Positions 56,001-64,000 of a DNA stretch of 64,000 nucleotides are shown one piece after another. The stretch is from a virus. Location of the stretch: positions 1-64,000 of the IMG/VR virus record IMGVR_UViG_3300045936_000212, one strand, 5' to 3'. The notes below the pieces were generated by a model. The model saw only the letters and a list, made by a program, of their open reading frames with translations. It had not been told where the DNA came from and did no database searches. A program made the translations under genes and the position numbers. The number at the start of each line of letters is the position of its first letter. Position 1 is the first letter of the stretch.

Positions 56001-57469
56001 TGACGCCGCGCTACGACAACGTGACGCCGCTGCGCCAGCCGCAGGGCGTCGGCGACCTCGCCTTCGAGGCGCAGAAGGCGCTCGTCAACCACGAGGCCGA
56101 GCAGGCGCTCCTCGGCGCCATCATGCTCGACAACCGGGCCTATGACGCGGTCTCGGACTTTCTCGGCTGGGAGGATTTTGCCCACCCGCTGCACGGCCGG
56201 ATCTACGCCGCCGCCGGGAGCCTCGTTGCCGGTGGCCAGCCCGCCAACGCCATCACCCTCGGCAGCTATTTCGCCGACGACGAGATCCTCAAGACCAATG
56301 GCGGGATGGGCTACCTCGCCAAGCTGGCGATGAGCGCCGTCACCGTCATCAACGCCTACTGGTACGGCAAGACGATCTTCGACCTGGCGCGCCGTCGCGA
56401 CCTCGTCGAGGTGGCCGAGCAGGCGATCATCGACGCCGCGTCCCCAAGTCCCGACGATGCCGTCGATGCGGTGATCGAAAAGGTCGAGCAGCGTCTCTAC
56501 GAGATCGCCGAGCAGGGGCAGCAGCACCAGAGCCGGCCGCTCGCCGCCATCGCGCACGCCGTCGTCAGCAACACGGAGAGCGCCTACAAGGCGGGCGGCG
56601 CCGTCACCGTCGACACCGGTCTCCTCGATGTCGACGGCACGATCCGGGGGATGTCGCCGGGCGATCTGATCGTGCTGGCGGGACGCCCGTCGATGGGGAA
56701 GTCGGCGCTCGCCGGCACCGTCGCCACCAACGCCGGAAAAGCCGGCAAGCACACGATCATGTTCTCGCTCGAGATGACCGCCGAGGAGCTTGGGCAGCGC
56801 TGGATCGCGGCGCGCACCGGCATCACGACGGAAAAGTTACGCCACGGCGACCTCACGATGACCGACTGGCCGCTGTTGCGTGACGCCGAGATCGAGATCG
56901 CCGCCTTGCCGATCACGGTCGACGACCAGCCCCGCATCAGTGTGGCGGCGATCCGCCAGCGCGCCCGCCGGCTGAAGCGCCGCAGCGGGCTCGATCTGAT
57001 CCTGATCGACCACCTGCAGCTGATCCGCCAGGGCGGGAAGCAAGAGAGCCGTCGGCTGGAGATCGGCGACGCCACCTCGAGCCTCAAGGCCATCGCCAAG
57101 GAGCTAGGGGTTCCGATCCTCTTGCTCTCCCAGATCAACCGGAAGGTCGAGGACCGCGACGACAAAAGGCCGACCCTCGCCGATCTGAAGGAAAGCGGCG
57201 ACATCGAGCAGGACGCCGACATCGTCCTCTTCCTCTACCGCGAGGAATATTACCTCGCCAAAGCCGAACCCCGGAAACGCGGGCGCGAGACCAAGGAGGC
57301 CTACGCCGGCCGTCTCGCCGACTGGCAGGACGACTGCGAGCGCTTCAAGGGCATCGCCGAAATCGGCGTCGCCAAAAACCGGCATGGCCGCACCGGTACC
57401 GTCAAGGTGCACTTCGACGCCGAGCGGCAGCGCTTCGACAACCTCGCTCGCTGGGAGCAGCCCCGATGA
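55997..57469 (+). CDS. dnaB: Replicative DNA helicase (DnaB-like)
   Basis: 490 residues. The N-terminal helical domain (EAEQALLGAIMLDNRAYDAV) is followed by the RecA-like motor: Walker A GRPSMGKSALAG near residue 230, MFSLEMTAEELGQR, Walker B DLILIDHLQLI near residue 335, QINRKVEDRDDKRP and the DLKESGDIEQDADIV motif. It unwinds the phage replication fork. Length is normal. Coupled to the DUF1376-type gene downstream. Confidence 0.95.
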   Translation: MMTPRYDNVTPLRQPQGVGDLAFEAQKALVNHEAEQALLGAIMLDNRAYDAVSDFLGWEDFAHPLHGRIYAAAGSLVAGGQPANAITLGSYFADDEILKTNGGMGYLAKLAMSAVTVINAYWYGKTIFDLARRRDLVEVAEQAIIDAASPSPDDAVDAVIEKVEQRLYEIAEQGQQHQSRPLAAIAHAVVSNTESAYKAGGAVTVDTGLLDVDGTIRGMSPGDLIVLAGRPSMGKSALAGTVATNAGKAGKHTIMFSLEMTAEELGQRWIAARTGITTEKLRHGDLTMTDWPLLRDAEIEIAALPITVDDQPRISVAAIRQRARRLKRRSGLDLILIDHLQLIRQGGKQESRRLEIGDATSSLKAIAKELGVPILLLSQINRKVEDRDDKRPTLADLKESGDIEQDADIVLFLYREEYYLAKAEPRKRGRETKEAYAGRLADWQDDCERFKGIAEIGVAKNRHGRTGTVKVHFDAERQRFDNLARWEQPR

Positions 57470-58521
57470 CGCTGCCGGATCCGCCATTGGGCCCGGAGGT
57501 CGATTGCACCGACCTCGACAGCTTCATGCTCAACGTCGAACGGCTGCTCGGCTCCGAGCTCGTCGCCGTTTCCTCGCACGAGGTACTGGGCGCCGCGCTT
57601 CTGTTGTGGTGCCGCGCTTGGAAACAGCGCCCGGCGGCGAGCCTGCCCGATGATGACGAGGTATTGGCGGGTTTCGCCCACATGCCGCTGAAACGGTTCA
57701 AACGGCTCCGCGAAAAGGTGCTGCACGGCTTCGTCAAATGCTCCGACGGACGCCTCTACCACCCCGTCCTGGCGGCGGATGCGATCACAGCTTTTCAACG
57801 TAAATTGAAGCACCGCGAAAAGGTTGCCCAGGAAACCAATCGCAAAAAACGCTGGCGAGAGGCTCAAAAGCCGCAGAAAGCCTCACCCCGTCCCGAAGAT
57901 GTCCCGCGTCGCGAGACGCCTTATACAGGGACAGGGACAGGGACAGGGACAAAGAGTCCAAACGGAATCAACGAGACCTTTTTTTCGAGGAAGGGGGTGC
58001 AGGGGGAAGGGGGCTCGGCTGACGCCTCGCCGGGTTTGCCTCGCGGCAAACCTGCAAAAAAGGCTTCGCCGCACAAGCGGTTACCCATCCCCGATGGCTG
58101 GAAGCCCGGCGACGAGGAGCGCCAGGCGGCAATCGGCCGGACCGGCTGGTCCGAGGCCGAGTGCGACGCGGCGGCGGAAGCCTTCCGGCTGCACCACACC
58201 GCCAAGGGAACCCTGTTCAGCGACCTGGGCGCTGCCTGGCAGGCCTGGGTCGCGGTCGCGGCGGCGCATGGGCGGCGCCGGCCTCGGTCGCCACCGGGCC
58301 TCGAGGAGGACGGCGGCGGCTACGACCGCGCCGAGCAGCCCTTCGCCTACGCCGCCGAGAGCCGCGAGCACTGGCACGACCGCTGCGCCGTGTGGTTCGA
58401 CCGCACCCGCGGCGGGCCGCTCCGGCGGCGCTGGCCGGAGGGTTGGGGGCCGGCGCCGGGTGAGACCGGATGCCGCGTCCCGGCGGACGTGTTGGCCGAG
58501 TTCGAGGGACAGCGTGAATGA
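57466..58521 (+). CDS. DUF1376-type replication-associated protein
   Basis: 351 residues. The N-terminal 110 match DUF1376 (DLDSFMLNVERLLGSELVAV, SSHEVLGAALLLWCRAW, RFKRLREKVLHGFVKCSDGR), a winged-helix-like domain found beside phage helicases, possibly a loader or initiator. A variable linker holds four in-frame ACAGGG units (TGTGTGTG). The C-terminal half has LPIPDGWKPGDEERQAAIGR and an AWQAWV helix, as in phage DnaT-like proteins. The repeat may be length-variable. Confidence 0.78.
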   Translation: MTLPDPPLGPEVDCTDLDSFMLNVERLLGSELVAVSSHEVLGAALLLWCRAWKQRPAASLPDDDEVLAGFAHMPLKRFKRLREKVLHGFVKCSDGRLYHPVLAADAITAFQRKLKHREKVAQETNRKKRWREAQKPQKASPRPEDVPRRETPYTGTGTGTGTKSPNGINETFFSRKGVQGEGGSADASPGLPRGKPAKKASPHKRLPIPDGWKPGDEERQAAIGRTGWSEAECDAAAEAFRLHHTAKGTLFSDLGAAWQAWVAVAAAHGRRRPRSPPGLEEDGGGYDRAEQPFAYAAESREHWHDRCAVWFDRTRGGPLRRRWPEGWGPAPGETGCRVPADVLAEFEGQRE

Positions 58522-58772
58522 TCGATTGGCTAGCGGTAGCCCTGATTTTGAACGCTCTGGCGGTGACGCTGCTGGCGATCTGCGGGTTCATGCTCGGGTC
58601 GGTGCTGAGCCGGGTGGGGGACGCGCTGGAAGCGCTGCGCCCGGCGCCGCAGGTGCGCAGTCCGGGCGTGCAGCCGGTGCAGCCGTGGCCGAAGCCGGGG
58701 CCGTTTGCCGATCCGCGACCGGCACCGCCGCGACCGGTTGCAGCGGCACCGTCGGTCTCGCGGTGGCCGTGA
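58518..58772 (+). CDS. Small membrane protein with Pro-rich tail
   Basis: 84 residues. An N-terminal hydrophobic helix (WLAVALILNALAVTLLAICGFML) is followed by a Pro/Ala-rich soluble tail. ATGA junction with the previous gene. Function unknown. Confidence 0.6.
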   Translation: MIDWLAVALILNALAVTLLAICGFMLGSVLSRVGDALEALRPAPQVRSPGVQPVQPWPKPGPFADPRPAPPRPVAAAPSVSRWP

Positions 58773-59155
58773 CGCACTGGGTCGTGGTGTTGCGCTTCGC
58801 GATGACCACCCGCATCGACATCGTCAGGGGCGAGACCGGTCCCCAGGCGGCGGCGGACTTTGTCGCCCGGTGCCTGCAGCAACCGCACCCGCCGGAATTG
58901 CCGCTGCTGTCGATCGACACCTGCGAGGTGCCGGCCGGCAAGCTGCGCGAGCTGGCCGACGAGACGCCGCCGCCCTCCTGGCCGCAACCGGTGCCGGTCA
59001 CCCCGACGCTGCCGGTGATCGGGCTGTGCGCGGCGGTGCGGGCCTACCACACCGCGCTCGCCGACAACGCCGACGGCGCCGAAGTGAAGCTCGCCGCCTT
59101 CGCCGAGCATCACGGCTGCCGGATCGACTTCGCCAGCAACCGGGGAGCGCCATGA
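58769..59155 (+). CDS. Unknown 128-residue protein
   Basis: GTG start overlapping the previous stop (GTGA). Alpha/beta pattern (IDIVRGETGPQAAADFVARC, LLSIDTCEVPAGKLRELADE, VKLAAFAEHHGCRIDFAS). No family recognised. Confidence 0.6.
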   Translation: MTHWVVVLRFAMTTRIDIVRGETGPQAAADFVARCLQQPHPPELPLLSIDTCEVPAGKLRELADETPPPSWPQPVPVTPTLPVIGLCAAVRAYHTALADNADGAEVKLAAFAEHHGCRIDFASNRGAP

Positions 59156-59418
59156 CCGAGGAAGTGGATCTCGACCAATACCGGCTCGACGCCGCCGCGC
59201 TCGCGGAGATCGACCGCCAGATCGAGGCGATGCCGGTTCTGCCCGAGCCGCAGGAGATGATTGCCGCAATGCAGGCTGCGCCAGCGGGCGAAAGCCTCAG
59301 CATCGCGAGCGCGGTCAAACTGCAGGCGATGTATCGCCGCTGCCCGGCAGCCGAGGCGCAAAACGAATTGTTCAAGGGCCTGCGCTCTGGCGACCTGCCG
59401 GTTCGGTGGCCGTCATGA
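59152..59418 (+). CDS. Unknown 88-residue protein
   Basis: Helical (YRLDAAALAEIDRQIEAMPV, LSIASAVKLQAMYRRC, AEAQNELFKGLRSGDL). ATGA junctions on both sides. No family recognised. Confidence 0.6.
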   Translation: MTEEVDLDQYRLDAAALAEIDRQIEAMPVLPEPQEMIAAMQAAPAGESLSIASAVKLQAMYRRCPAAEAQNELFKGLRSGDLPVRWPS

Positions 59419-59693
59419 GCGGGTATCACATCGCCGCCGACGGTCGCTCGATCACCTGCGGGCAGTGCGGGGCCACCAGCCACAACCTGACCGATGTGGC
59501 GCAGCGCTACTGCGGCAGCTGCCACATCTTCCACGAGGACTGTTCGGCCGAGTTCAAGTGCCGGGACTGCGGCCGGCTGATCGTCCAGTTCGGGGGCCCC
59601 GTCACCGAGGTGTGCGCCACCTGCACGGTGCTGCCCGGCTGGCACCGCGACCCGGTGCTGCGGCGGTATTTCGACCCGGAGGTGGCGCGCTGA
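59415..59693 (+). CDS. Zinc-ribbon protein
   Basis: 92 residues with four Cys pairs: CGQC, CGSC, CRDC and CATC, enough for two zinc ribbons. ATG 59415 overlaps the previous stop. Probably nucleic-acid or protein binding. Confidence 0.66.
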   Translation: MSGYHIAADGRSITCGQCGATSHNLTDVAQRYCGSCHIFHEDCSAEFKCRDCGRLIVQFGGPVTEVCATCTVLPGWHRDPVLRRYFDPEVAR

Positions 59694-59995
59694 TGCCCGA
59701 GCTGCATGTCGATGTCGATCTGGTGGTCAAAATATTCGCGCGCGTCGATGGCGCGCCGACGCCGGTCGATGGGCAATTTATCGTGCGCTACGACCCGATG
59801 ATCGATCAGACCGGTGCCTATCGGCTCGACACCACCGCCGACATCGACGAGGCGCTGGGCTTCTCGCGGGTGTCGGAGATCGAGGCGTTCATCCGGCGCC
59901 CGTCGCCGAATGTGCCGTTCGACCGCCCCGGCCACGTCAACCGGCCGATCACCTGCTACCACCTCGAAATCCTGCCGCGGGTGCGGCGCCCATGA
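59693..59995 (+). CDS. Unknown 100-residue protein
   Basis: Beta-rich protein (LHVDVDLVVKIFARVDGAPT, GQFIVRYDPMIDQTGAYRLD) with a C-terminal strand. TGATG and ATGA junctions. No family recognised. Confidence 0.58.
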   Translation: MPELHVDVDLVVKIFARVDGAPTPVDGQFIVRYDPMIDQTGAYRLDTTADIDEALGFSRVSEIEAFIRRPSPNVPFDRPGHVNRPITCYHLEILPRVRRP

Positions 59996-61983
59996 AAGGC
60001 GGCACCCTATTCAGCGGCATCGCCGCCCCCGAGGTCGCGTGCCCCGAGATCGACTGGCGCTGGCAGGCCGAGATCGACCCGTTCGCCTGCGCCGTGCTGC
60101 GCCACCGTTTCCCCCACATCCCCAACCTGGGCGATGTCACAAGGATCGATCCCGATGCAGTTGAGCCTGTTGACCTTGTTGTCTTCGGGTCGCCCTGCCA
60201 GTCGTTCTCGGTCGCCGGAAAGCGGCTCGGACTGGACGACCCGCGTGGCAACCTGGCCCTCGTCGCCCTTTCGCTTGTTCAGCGAATTCGGCCCCGCTGG
60301 CTGGCTTTTGAGAACGTCCCCGGCCTATTTAGCTCTTTCTCCGGAAGCGAACTCGAGGAGCGTCAGGTACGAGAAGGTGATGTCGGGGAAAGCGCCGACG
60401 GTCGTGAAGACCGTGACTTCGCCGCCTTCCTCTCCCGACTTCGGGAATGCGGGTATCTTGGCGCATGGCGAGTGTTTGACGCTCAATTTACCGGAGTCCC
60501 CCAGCGTCGCCGTCGCATCTTCTTTGTCGGATATTCTGGAGACTGGCGTCCTCCCACAGCGGTACTTTTTGAGCGCGAAAGCTTGCGCGGGGATCATCCG
60601 GCGAGCGCAGAAGCGCGGGAAAGAATTGCCCGCCCAATTGCAAGCTGCTCTCCAGGCGGCAGCGGCTGGCGGGCCGACGCCGACACCGCTGACAACCTGA
60701 TCCCGCAGACGGCCGGCGCGATGACGAGCGCCGGCGGCACCGACAAAAAGCACGGGCAGGGCTGGGGGCAGCAGGACTGGGAGAACGGCTATGCCATTCC
60801 CCAAGTCGCCGACCCGGTCAGCGCGCATGAGCAGCGCACCTATACCCACGAGGGCACCAACAACTTCCGGCTGCGCAACGTCGTCGCCAAGAGCGTGCGC
60901 GGCCAGCACAACGTGGCGCACCGCGAGGACACCGACACGCTGATCGCGGTGCAGTGCAACGGCAACAATGTCGGCACCGATCTGCCGTCGCTGCGGGCCG
61001 GGAACCAGCACATAACCGGCGGCGGGCCCGCCATCGCCTTCTCGGCCAAGGATCACGGTGCCGACGTCGGCGAGATCGCCCCGACGCTGCGGGCGATGAA
61101 CGAGATCGACGGCAACGCCAATGCCGGCGGGCAGCTCGCGGTCGCCTATGGTGGCAACCGGCAGTCGGGACCGCTCGACGCCGCCTCGGCGGTGCGCGCC
61201 AAGGGCGGCACCGGGCACGGCGACTTTGAGAGCGAGACCTTCATCGTCGCCACCCCGATCCAGAACGCCACCCGAGGCAAGAATCAGAACGGCGTCGGGA
61301 TCGGCGGCGAGGCGATGTTCACGCTCGACCAGGGATCGCAGCACGCCGTCGCGTTCGCAGAGAACACCCGCAACGAGGTGAGGACGTCGGCGATCATGCC
61401 GCAGCTGACGGCCGGCGGCGGTAAGCCGGGGCAGGGGTATCCGGCGGTCGCCTTCAAGCCGTCGCACTACACCCGCGACAAGGACGGCGCGCCCGCCGAG
61501 GTGACGCCGCCGCTCTCGGCCGACGCCGACAAGGGCGATCAGGACACGCTGGTGTTCGAGAGCCGCTTCGCCAGAAACGGCAGGGGCGCGCCAAGCGAGG
61601 TCGTGCCGCCCTTAAAAGCGCAGAGCGGGCAGACAGGGAAGGGGGACGGCTCACCCCTCCTGGCGGCCTTCCAGGCGTCCCAGAGCGGCATGCGCCTGGG
61701 CGACCAGCACCCGACCCTCGACGGCAACAACGGCTCTCGGCGTCACCACGGGGTTGCTGAAAACTCCAGAAACCAGGTTTCCAGCGCGATGTCGGTGCGC
61801 CGGCTCACTCCGCGCGAATGCGAGCGCCTGCAGGGACTGCCCGACGACTTCACGCTGATCGTCTACCGCGGCAAGCCTGCCGCCGACGGCCCGCGCTACC
61901 GCGCCATCGGCAACTCGATGGCGGTGCCGGTGATGCGCTGGATCCTGGGGCGCATCTGCCAGTTCGAGGAGCGGCAGCGATGA
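59992..61983 (+). CDS. C5-cytosine DNA methyltransferase with large repetitive insert
   Basis: 663 residues. Motifs: FSGI (I), PCQS with catalytic Cys69 (IV), ENV (VI, 107-109), the GVPQRRRR box (171-175, VIII) and, near the C-terminus, RRLTPRECERLQG and the RAIGNSMAVPVM box (IX/X). Between motifs VIII and IX lies a 370-residue region made of loose repeats (VAYGGN, APAEVTPPLSADADKG, APSEVVPPLKAQSGQ), taking the place of the target-recognition domain. It methylates C5 of cytosine, probably to shield phage DNA. A second gene is nested in another frame at 60155-60700. Confidence 0.9.
   Translation: MKGGTLFSGIAAPEVACPEIDWRWQAEIDPFACAVLRHRFPHIPNLGDVTRIDPDAVEPVDLVVFGSPCQSFSVAGKRLGLDDPRGNLALVALSLVQRIRPRWLAFENVPGLFSSFSGSELEERQVREGDVGESADGREDRDFAAFLSRLRECGYLGAWRVFDAQFTGVPQRRRRIFFVGYSGDWRPPTAVLFERESLRGDHPASAEARERIARPIASCSPGGSGWRADADTADNLIPQTAGAMTSAGGTDKKHGQGWGQQDWENGYAIPQVADPVSAHEQRTYTHEGTNNFRLRNVVAKSVRGQHNVAHREDTDTLIAVQCNGNNVGTDLPSLRAGNQHITGGGPAIAFSAKDHGADVGEIAPTLRAMNEIDGNANAGGQLAVAYGGNRQSGPLDAASAVRAKGGTGHGDFESETFIVATPIQNATRGKNQNGVGIGGEAMFTLDQGSQHAVAFAENTRNEVRTSAIMPQLTAGGGKPGQGYPAVAFKPSHYTRDKDGAPAEVTPPLSADADKGDQDTLVFESRFARNGRGAPSEVVPPLKAQSGQTGKGDGSPLLAAFQASQSGMRLGDQHPTLDGNNGSRRHHGVAENSRNQVSSAMSVRRLTPRECERLQGLPDDFTLIVYRGKPAADGPRYRAIGNSMAVPVMRWILGRICQFEERQR
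60155..60700 (+). CDS. Overprinted gene inside the methyltransferase; conserved phage protein type
   Basis: A 181-residue frame read in a different phase of the methyltransferase gene. ATG 60155 has AAGGAT nine bases upstream. The protein reads as a recurrent phage family I recall as a usual neighbour of such methyltransferases: MQLSLLTLLSSGRPASRSRS, FGPAGWLLRTSP, LTLNLPESPS, and the very typical C-terminal SLSDILETGVLPQRYFLSAK then ACAGIIRRAQKRGKELPAQL. Local G+C is lower than in flanking DNA, as expected for a doubly constrained stretch. Function unknown. Confidence 0.6.
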   Translation: MQLSLLTLLSSGRPASRSRSPESGSDWTTRVATWPSSPFRLFSEFGPAGWLLRTSPAYLALSPEANSRSVRYEKVMSGKAPTVVKTVTSPPSSPDFGNAGILAHGECLTLNLPESPSVAVASSLSDILETGVLPQRYFLSAKACAGIIRRAQKRGKELPAQLQAALQAAAAGGPTPTPLTT

Positions 61984-62156
61984 TCTGCGAGGCCTGCCAC
62001 GGCAGCGGATGGCATCTGCATTGCCCGGAGCGCTGGCCCGGCTGTCCGGTCCGGTGCTCACCACGGTGCCGGCTAGGGCCCTGCCCGGAATGCGGCGGCT
62101 GCGGTCGGACGCACTGCTGCGAGGGAGAACGTCCTGGCAACGAGGTGCCCGAATGA
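61980..62156 (+). CDS. Cys-rich DnaJ-type zinc-finger-like peptide
   Basis: 58 residues with CEACHGSGWHLHC, CPVRC, CPECGGCGRTHCC: repeated CxxCxG-like pieces as in the DnaJ zinc centre. ATGA junctions on both sides. Probably binds zinc; partner unknown. Confidence 0.6.
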   Translation: MICEACHGSGWHLHCPERWPGCPVRCSPRCRLGPCPECGGCGRTHCCEGERPGNEVPE

Positions 62157-62347
62157 CTGAAGATCTCGTCCTCGGCGCGCGGGTCAGCATGCGCGGTGCG
62201 GCCCGGCAGATCCTTGAGGCGATCGACCAGCTCGCCGAGTTCGAGGTCGCGCGCACCGGCTGGACGCGCGAGGACATCGCTCTGCTCGAGCGCATCGCCG
62301 CCTGGAAGATCGAGGGCGTCCCCTTTGGCGAATGGCCGGTCCCATGA
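62153..62347 (+). CDS. Unknown 64-residue protein
   Basis: Helical (GARVSMRGAARQILEAIDQL, TREDIALLERIAAWKIEGVP). ATGA junctions on both sides. Confidence 0.58.
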   Translation: MTEDLVLGARVSMRGAARQILEAIDQLAEFEVARTGWTREDIALLERIAAWKIEGVPFGEWPVP

Positions 62348-62718
62348 GCGAACCCGTCACCTTTGTCGTCGAGACCCGCCACGGCCGGGAGAGCGCCAGC
62401 ATCGTCTACGGCCAGCTTCCCGAGCATCTGCGGGCGAAGGGGTCGAACCAGCTGGTGTGGGTCTGGCGGCTCGACAAGCTGCCAAACGGCGAGGCGCTGC
62501 AGCAGATGCCGATCGGCGACCTCTACGACCAGTTCGTGCGGATGCGCGAGCAGGGCAAGCTGCCGCCGTCCAACCTCGCCGATCCGCCGAGGAAGGTCGA
62601 GACCGGGCCGAAGGTCATCGAGCGCGGGCCGGAATTCTGGTGGAAGCCCACACCGCTGCCGCGCGGCCAGGACTGGACCCCTGACGCGCCGCCGGCCGAC
62701 ATCGTGGGGTTCGAGTGA
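62344..62718 (+). CDS. Unknown 124-residue protein
   Basis: Beta N-terminus (VTFVVETRHGRESASIVYGQ), Trp-rich middle (LVWVWRLDKLPNGEALQQMP) and a Pro-rich C-terminus. GTGA overlap with the methyltransferase gene downstream. No family recognised. Confidence 0.6.
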   Translation: MSEPVTFVVETRHGRESASIVYGQLPEHLRAKGSNQLVWVWRLDKLPNGEALQQMPIGDLYDQFVRMREQGKLPPSNLADPPRKVETGPKVIERGPEFWWKPTPLPRGQDWTPDAPPADIVGFE

Positions 62719-63791
62719 CGGTCACGATCCTCACCGGAGACGCGCGCGGCCGGCTGCAGGAACTGCAGTCCGACAGTGTCCACTGCGTCGTCACCTCGCC
62801 CCCCTATTACGGGCTGCGCGACTACGGCGTCGCCGGCCAGATCGGACTCGAGGCCTCGCCCGACGACTACATCGATGCGCTGGTCGAGGTGTTCCGCGAG
62901 GTGCGCCGCGTGCTGCGCCCGGACGGCACGCTGTGGCTCAACATCGGCGACAGCTACGCCGCCGACGGCGGCACCTATCGCCGCAACAACGGCAACAAGG
63001 ATAGCCGCGCCCGCTACGACGGGCGCTCGCCGGCCCGGCCGCGCCACACCGGCAGCAGCATCAAGCCGAAAGACCTGATCGGGATCCCGTGGATGCTCGC
63101 CTTCGCGCTGCGCGCCGACGGCTGGTGGCTGCGCCAGGAGATCATCTGGTCGAAGCCCAACCCGATGCCGGAACGGGTCAGGGACCGCTGCACCAAGGCG
63201 CACGAGTCCCTGTTCCTGTTGAGCAAGCGTGCGCGGTACTGGTTCGACGCGGCGGCGATCGAGGAAGAGCGCGTCTCGGACGAGGACGCCAACGGCTTTC
63301 GCGGCGGGGCCTATGTCGATGCCGAGATCGACAACGGCGTGATCGGCAAGCGGCGCACGGTCGGCAACAAACGCCTCTATGTCCCTGGCAACAAGACGCA
63401 TCGAGGCGCGCTCGCTTACGAGGCCGGCGACGAGCATTCGCGAACCAAGGCTGGCCTCGTCGCCTTCGCGGAGCGCGAGCGGGGCAAAGCCGCCAACGGC
63501 GAGCAGCTGGGGACGCGCAACCGGCGATCGGTCTGGACGGTGGCGCGCAGCGAGCCGTTCGCCGAGGCGCACTTCGCGACCTATCCGCCGACGCTGGTCG
63601 AGCCGTGCCTCCTGGCGGGTTGTCCCGAGGGCGGCACCGTCCTCGACCCGTTCGCTGGATCCGGCACCACGGGGCTGGCGGCGGACAGGATCGGGCGCAA
63701 TGCGATCCTGATCGAGCTCAACCCCGAATACGCGGACATGGCGCGGCGCCGGCTGATTGCCGATGCGCGCCTCTTCGCCGATGTCGCATGA
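62715..63791 (+). CDS. N4-cytosine/N6-adenine DNA methyltransferase (class beta)
   Basis: 358 residues from GTG. SPPY catalytic motif at residues 28-31 (TSPPYYGLRDYG) and the AdoMet site FAGSGTTG at 313-320, an order typical of class beta enzymes. LRPDGTLWLNIGDSYA and IIWSKPNPMPE are further family marks. The SPPY form is more often N4-cytosine, but the base cannot be fixed from sequence. No restriction partner is seen, so a protective role is likely. Confidence 0.9.
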   Translation: MTVTILTGDARGRLQELQSDSVHCVVTSPPYYGLRDYGVAGQIGLEASPDDYIDALVEVFREVRRVLRPDGTLWLNIGDSYAADGGTYRRNNGNKDSRARYDGRSPARPRHTGSSIKPKDLIGIPWMLAFALRADGWWLRQEIIWSKPNPMPERVRDRCTKAHESLFLLSKRARYWFDAAAIEEERVSDEDANGFRGGAYVDAEIDNGVIGKRRTVGNKRLYVPGNKTHRGALAYEAGDEHSRTKAGLVAFAERERGKAANGEQLGTRNRRSVWTVARSEPFAEAHFATYPPTLVEPCLLAGCPEGGTVLDPFAGSGTTGLAADRIGRNAILIELNPEYADMARRRLIADARLFADVA

Positions 63792-64000
63792 TGCAGATCG
63801 TGCCGCTGACCGTGCGCCGGGCCAACGACTTCGTCGAGCAGTGGCACCGCCACTCGGCGCGCACCGCCAACGACGGCGGCAAATTCGCCGTCGGCCTCGA
63901 GCATGAGGGCGAACTGGTCGGCGTCGCCATCGTCGGTCGCCCGGTCGCCCGGCTGCTGCAGTCCGGGCAGCAATACCCGGCCGAGCTGCTGCGGCTGTGC
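63788..64000 (+). CDS. XF1762-like protein (truncated by window edge)
   Basis: The first 71 residues of a protein resembling the XF1762 family: IVPLTVRRANDFVEQWHRHS, KFAVGLEHEGELVGVAIVGR, PVARLLQSG and ELLRLC. The family has an acetyltransferase-like look but no proven activity. The gene continues past the window. ATGA overlap with the methyltransferase. Confidence 0.78.
   Translation, partial: MMQIVPLTVRRANDFVEQWHRHSARTANDGGKFAVGLEHEGELVGVAIVGRPVARLLQSGQQYPAELLRLC

Overview
The window reads as most of the genome of a temperate, long non-contractile-tailed (siphovirus-type) phage laid out in virion order. Packaging, head and tail genes lie on the + strand from the left end to about 30.5 kb. 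A dense minus-strand block runs from about 49 kb back to 30.4 kb. A + strand early and replication block runs from 49.4 kb to the right edge, where the last gene is cut. The integrase sits in the middle (45.7-47.0 kb) and the terminase at the left end, which fits a packaged-order phage map better than an integrated prophage cut at its attachment sites. The very high G+C content and the gene families (P27-type small terminase, J-domain-like protein, RMF-like protein, XF1762-like protein, DUF6283- and DUF1376-type proteins) suggest an alphaproteobacterial host. This is inference.

Region 1 (0-30.5 kb): an A+T-rich presumed cos/pac region, HNH nuclease, small and large terminase, a prohead protease fused to an HK97-type capsid, an Acb2-like anti-CBASS protein, a CgeB-like glycosyltransferase, portal, a collagen-like surface protein, connector and tail-completion proteins, two tandem tail tube genes separated by a terminator, a -1 frameshift tail chaperone pair, a 2123-residue tape measure with an internal M15 peptidase, tail-tip proteins, a modular fibre protein and small accessory proteins. 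No free endolysin, holin or spanin could be recognised.

Region 2 (30.4-42.5 kb, minus): tightly overlapping small genes, a tandem pair of tRNA genes with odd identity bases, a J-domain-like protein lacking its HPD triad, two MGEAKRRR-type proteins, a RecT-like recombinase with a long proline-rich tail, a YkgJ-like cysteine-cluster protein and a DUF6283-like protein.

Region 3 (42.5-49.7 kb): a HIRAN protein, two long arrays of a degenerate pentanucleotide (GGCAN on the minus strand), tyrosine integrase, an excisionase-like gene overlapping it, an XRE repressor and a divergent Cro-like gene. Both arrays are open reading frames joined by short start/stop overlaps to the genes beside them. A palindrome TTGCA-N5-TGCAA recurs at the control regions. 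The Cro-like gene is followed at once by a strong terminator and then a large RNA stem, which suggests antitermination of the right-hand early operon.

Region 4 (49.9-64 kb, plus): RMF-like protein, ParB-like protein, RuvC-like resolvase, DnaB helicase, DUF1376-type replication protein, many small coupled genes, a C5-cytosine methyltransferase with a second conserved-looking gene nested in another frame, an N4/N6 amino-methyltransferase and a truncated XF1762-like gene. Nearly every junction is an ATGA, GTGA or TGATG overlap, so the block is probably one or a few polycistronic messages.

The strongest candidates for something undescribed are the pentanucleotide arrays read as coupled, frameshift-tolerant genes of repeat pentapeptides, and the gene overprinted on the methyltransferase.
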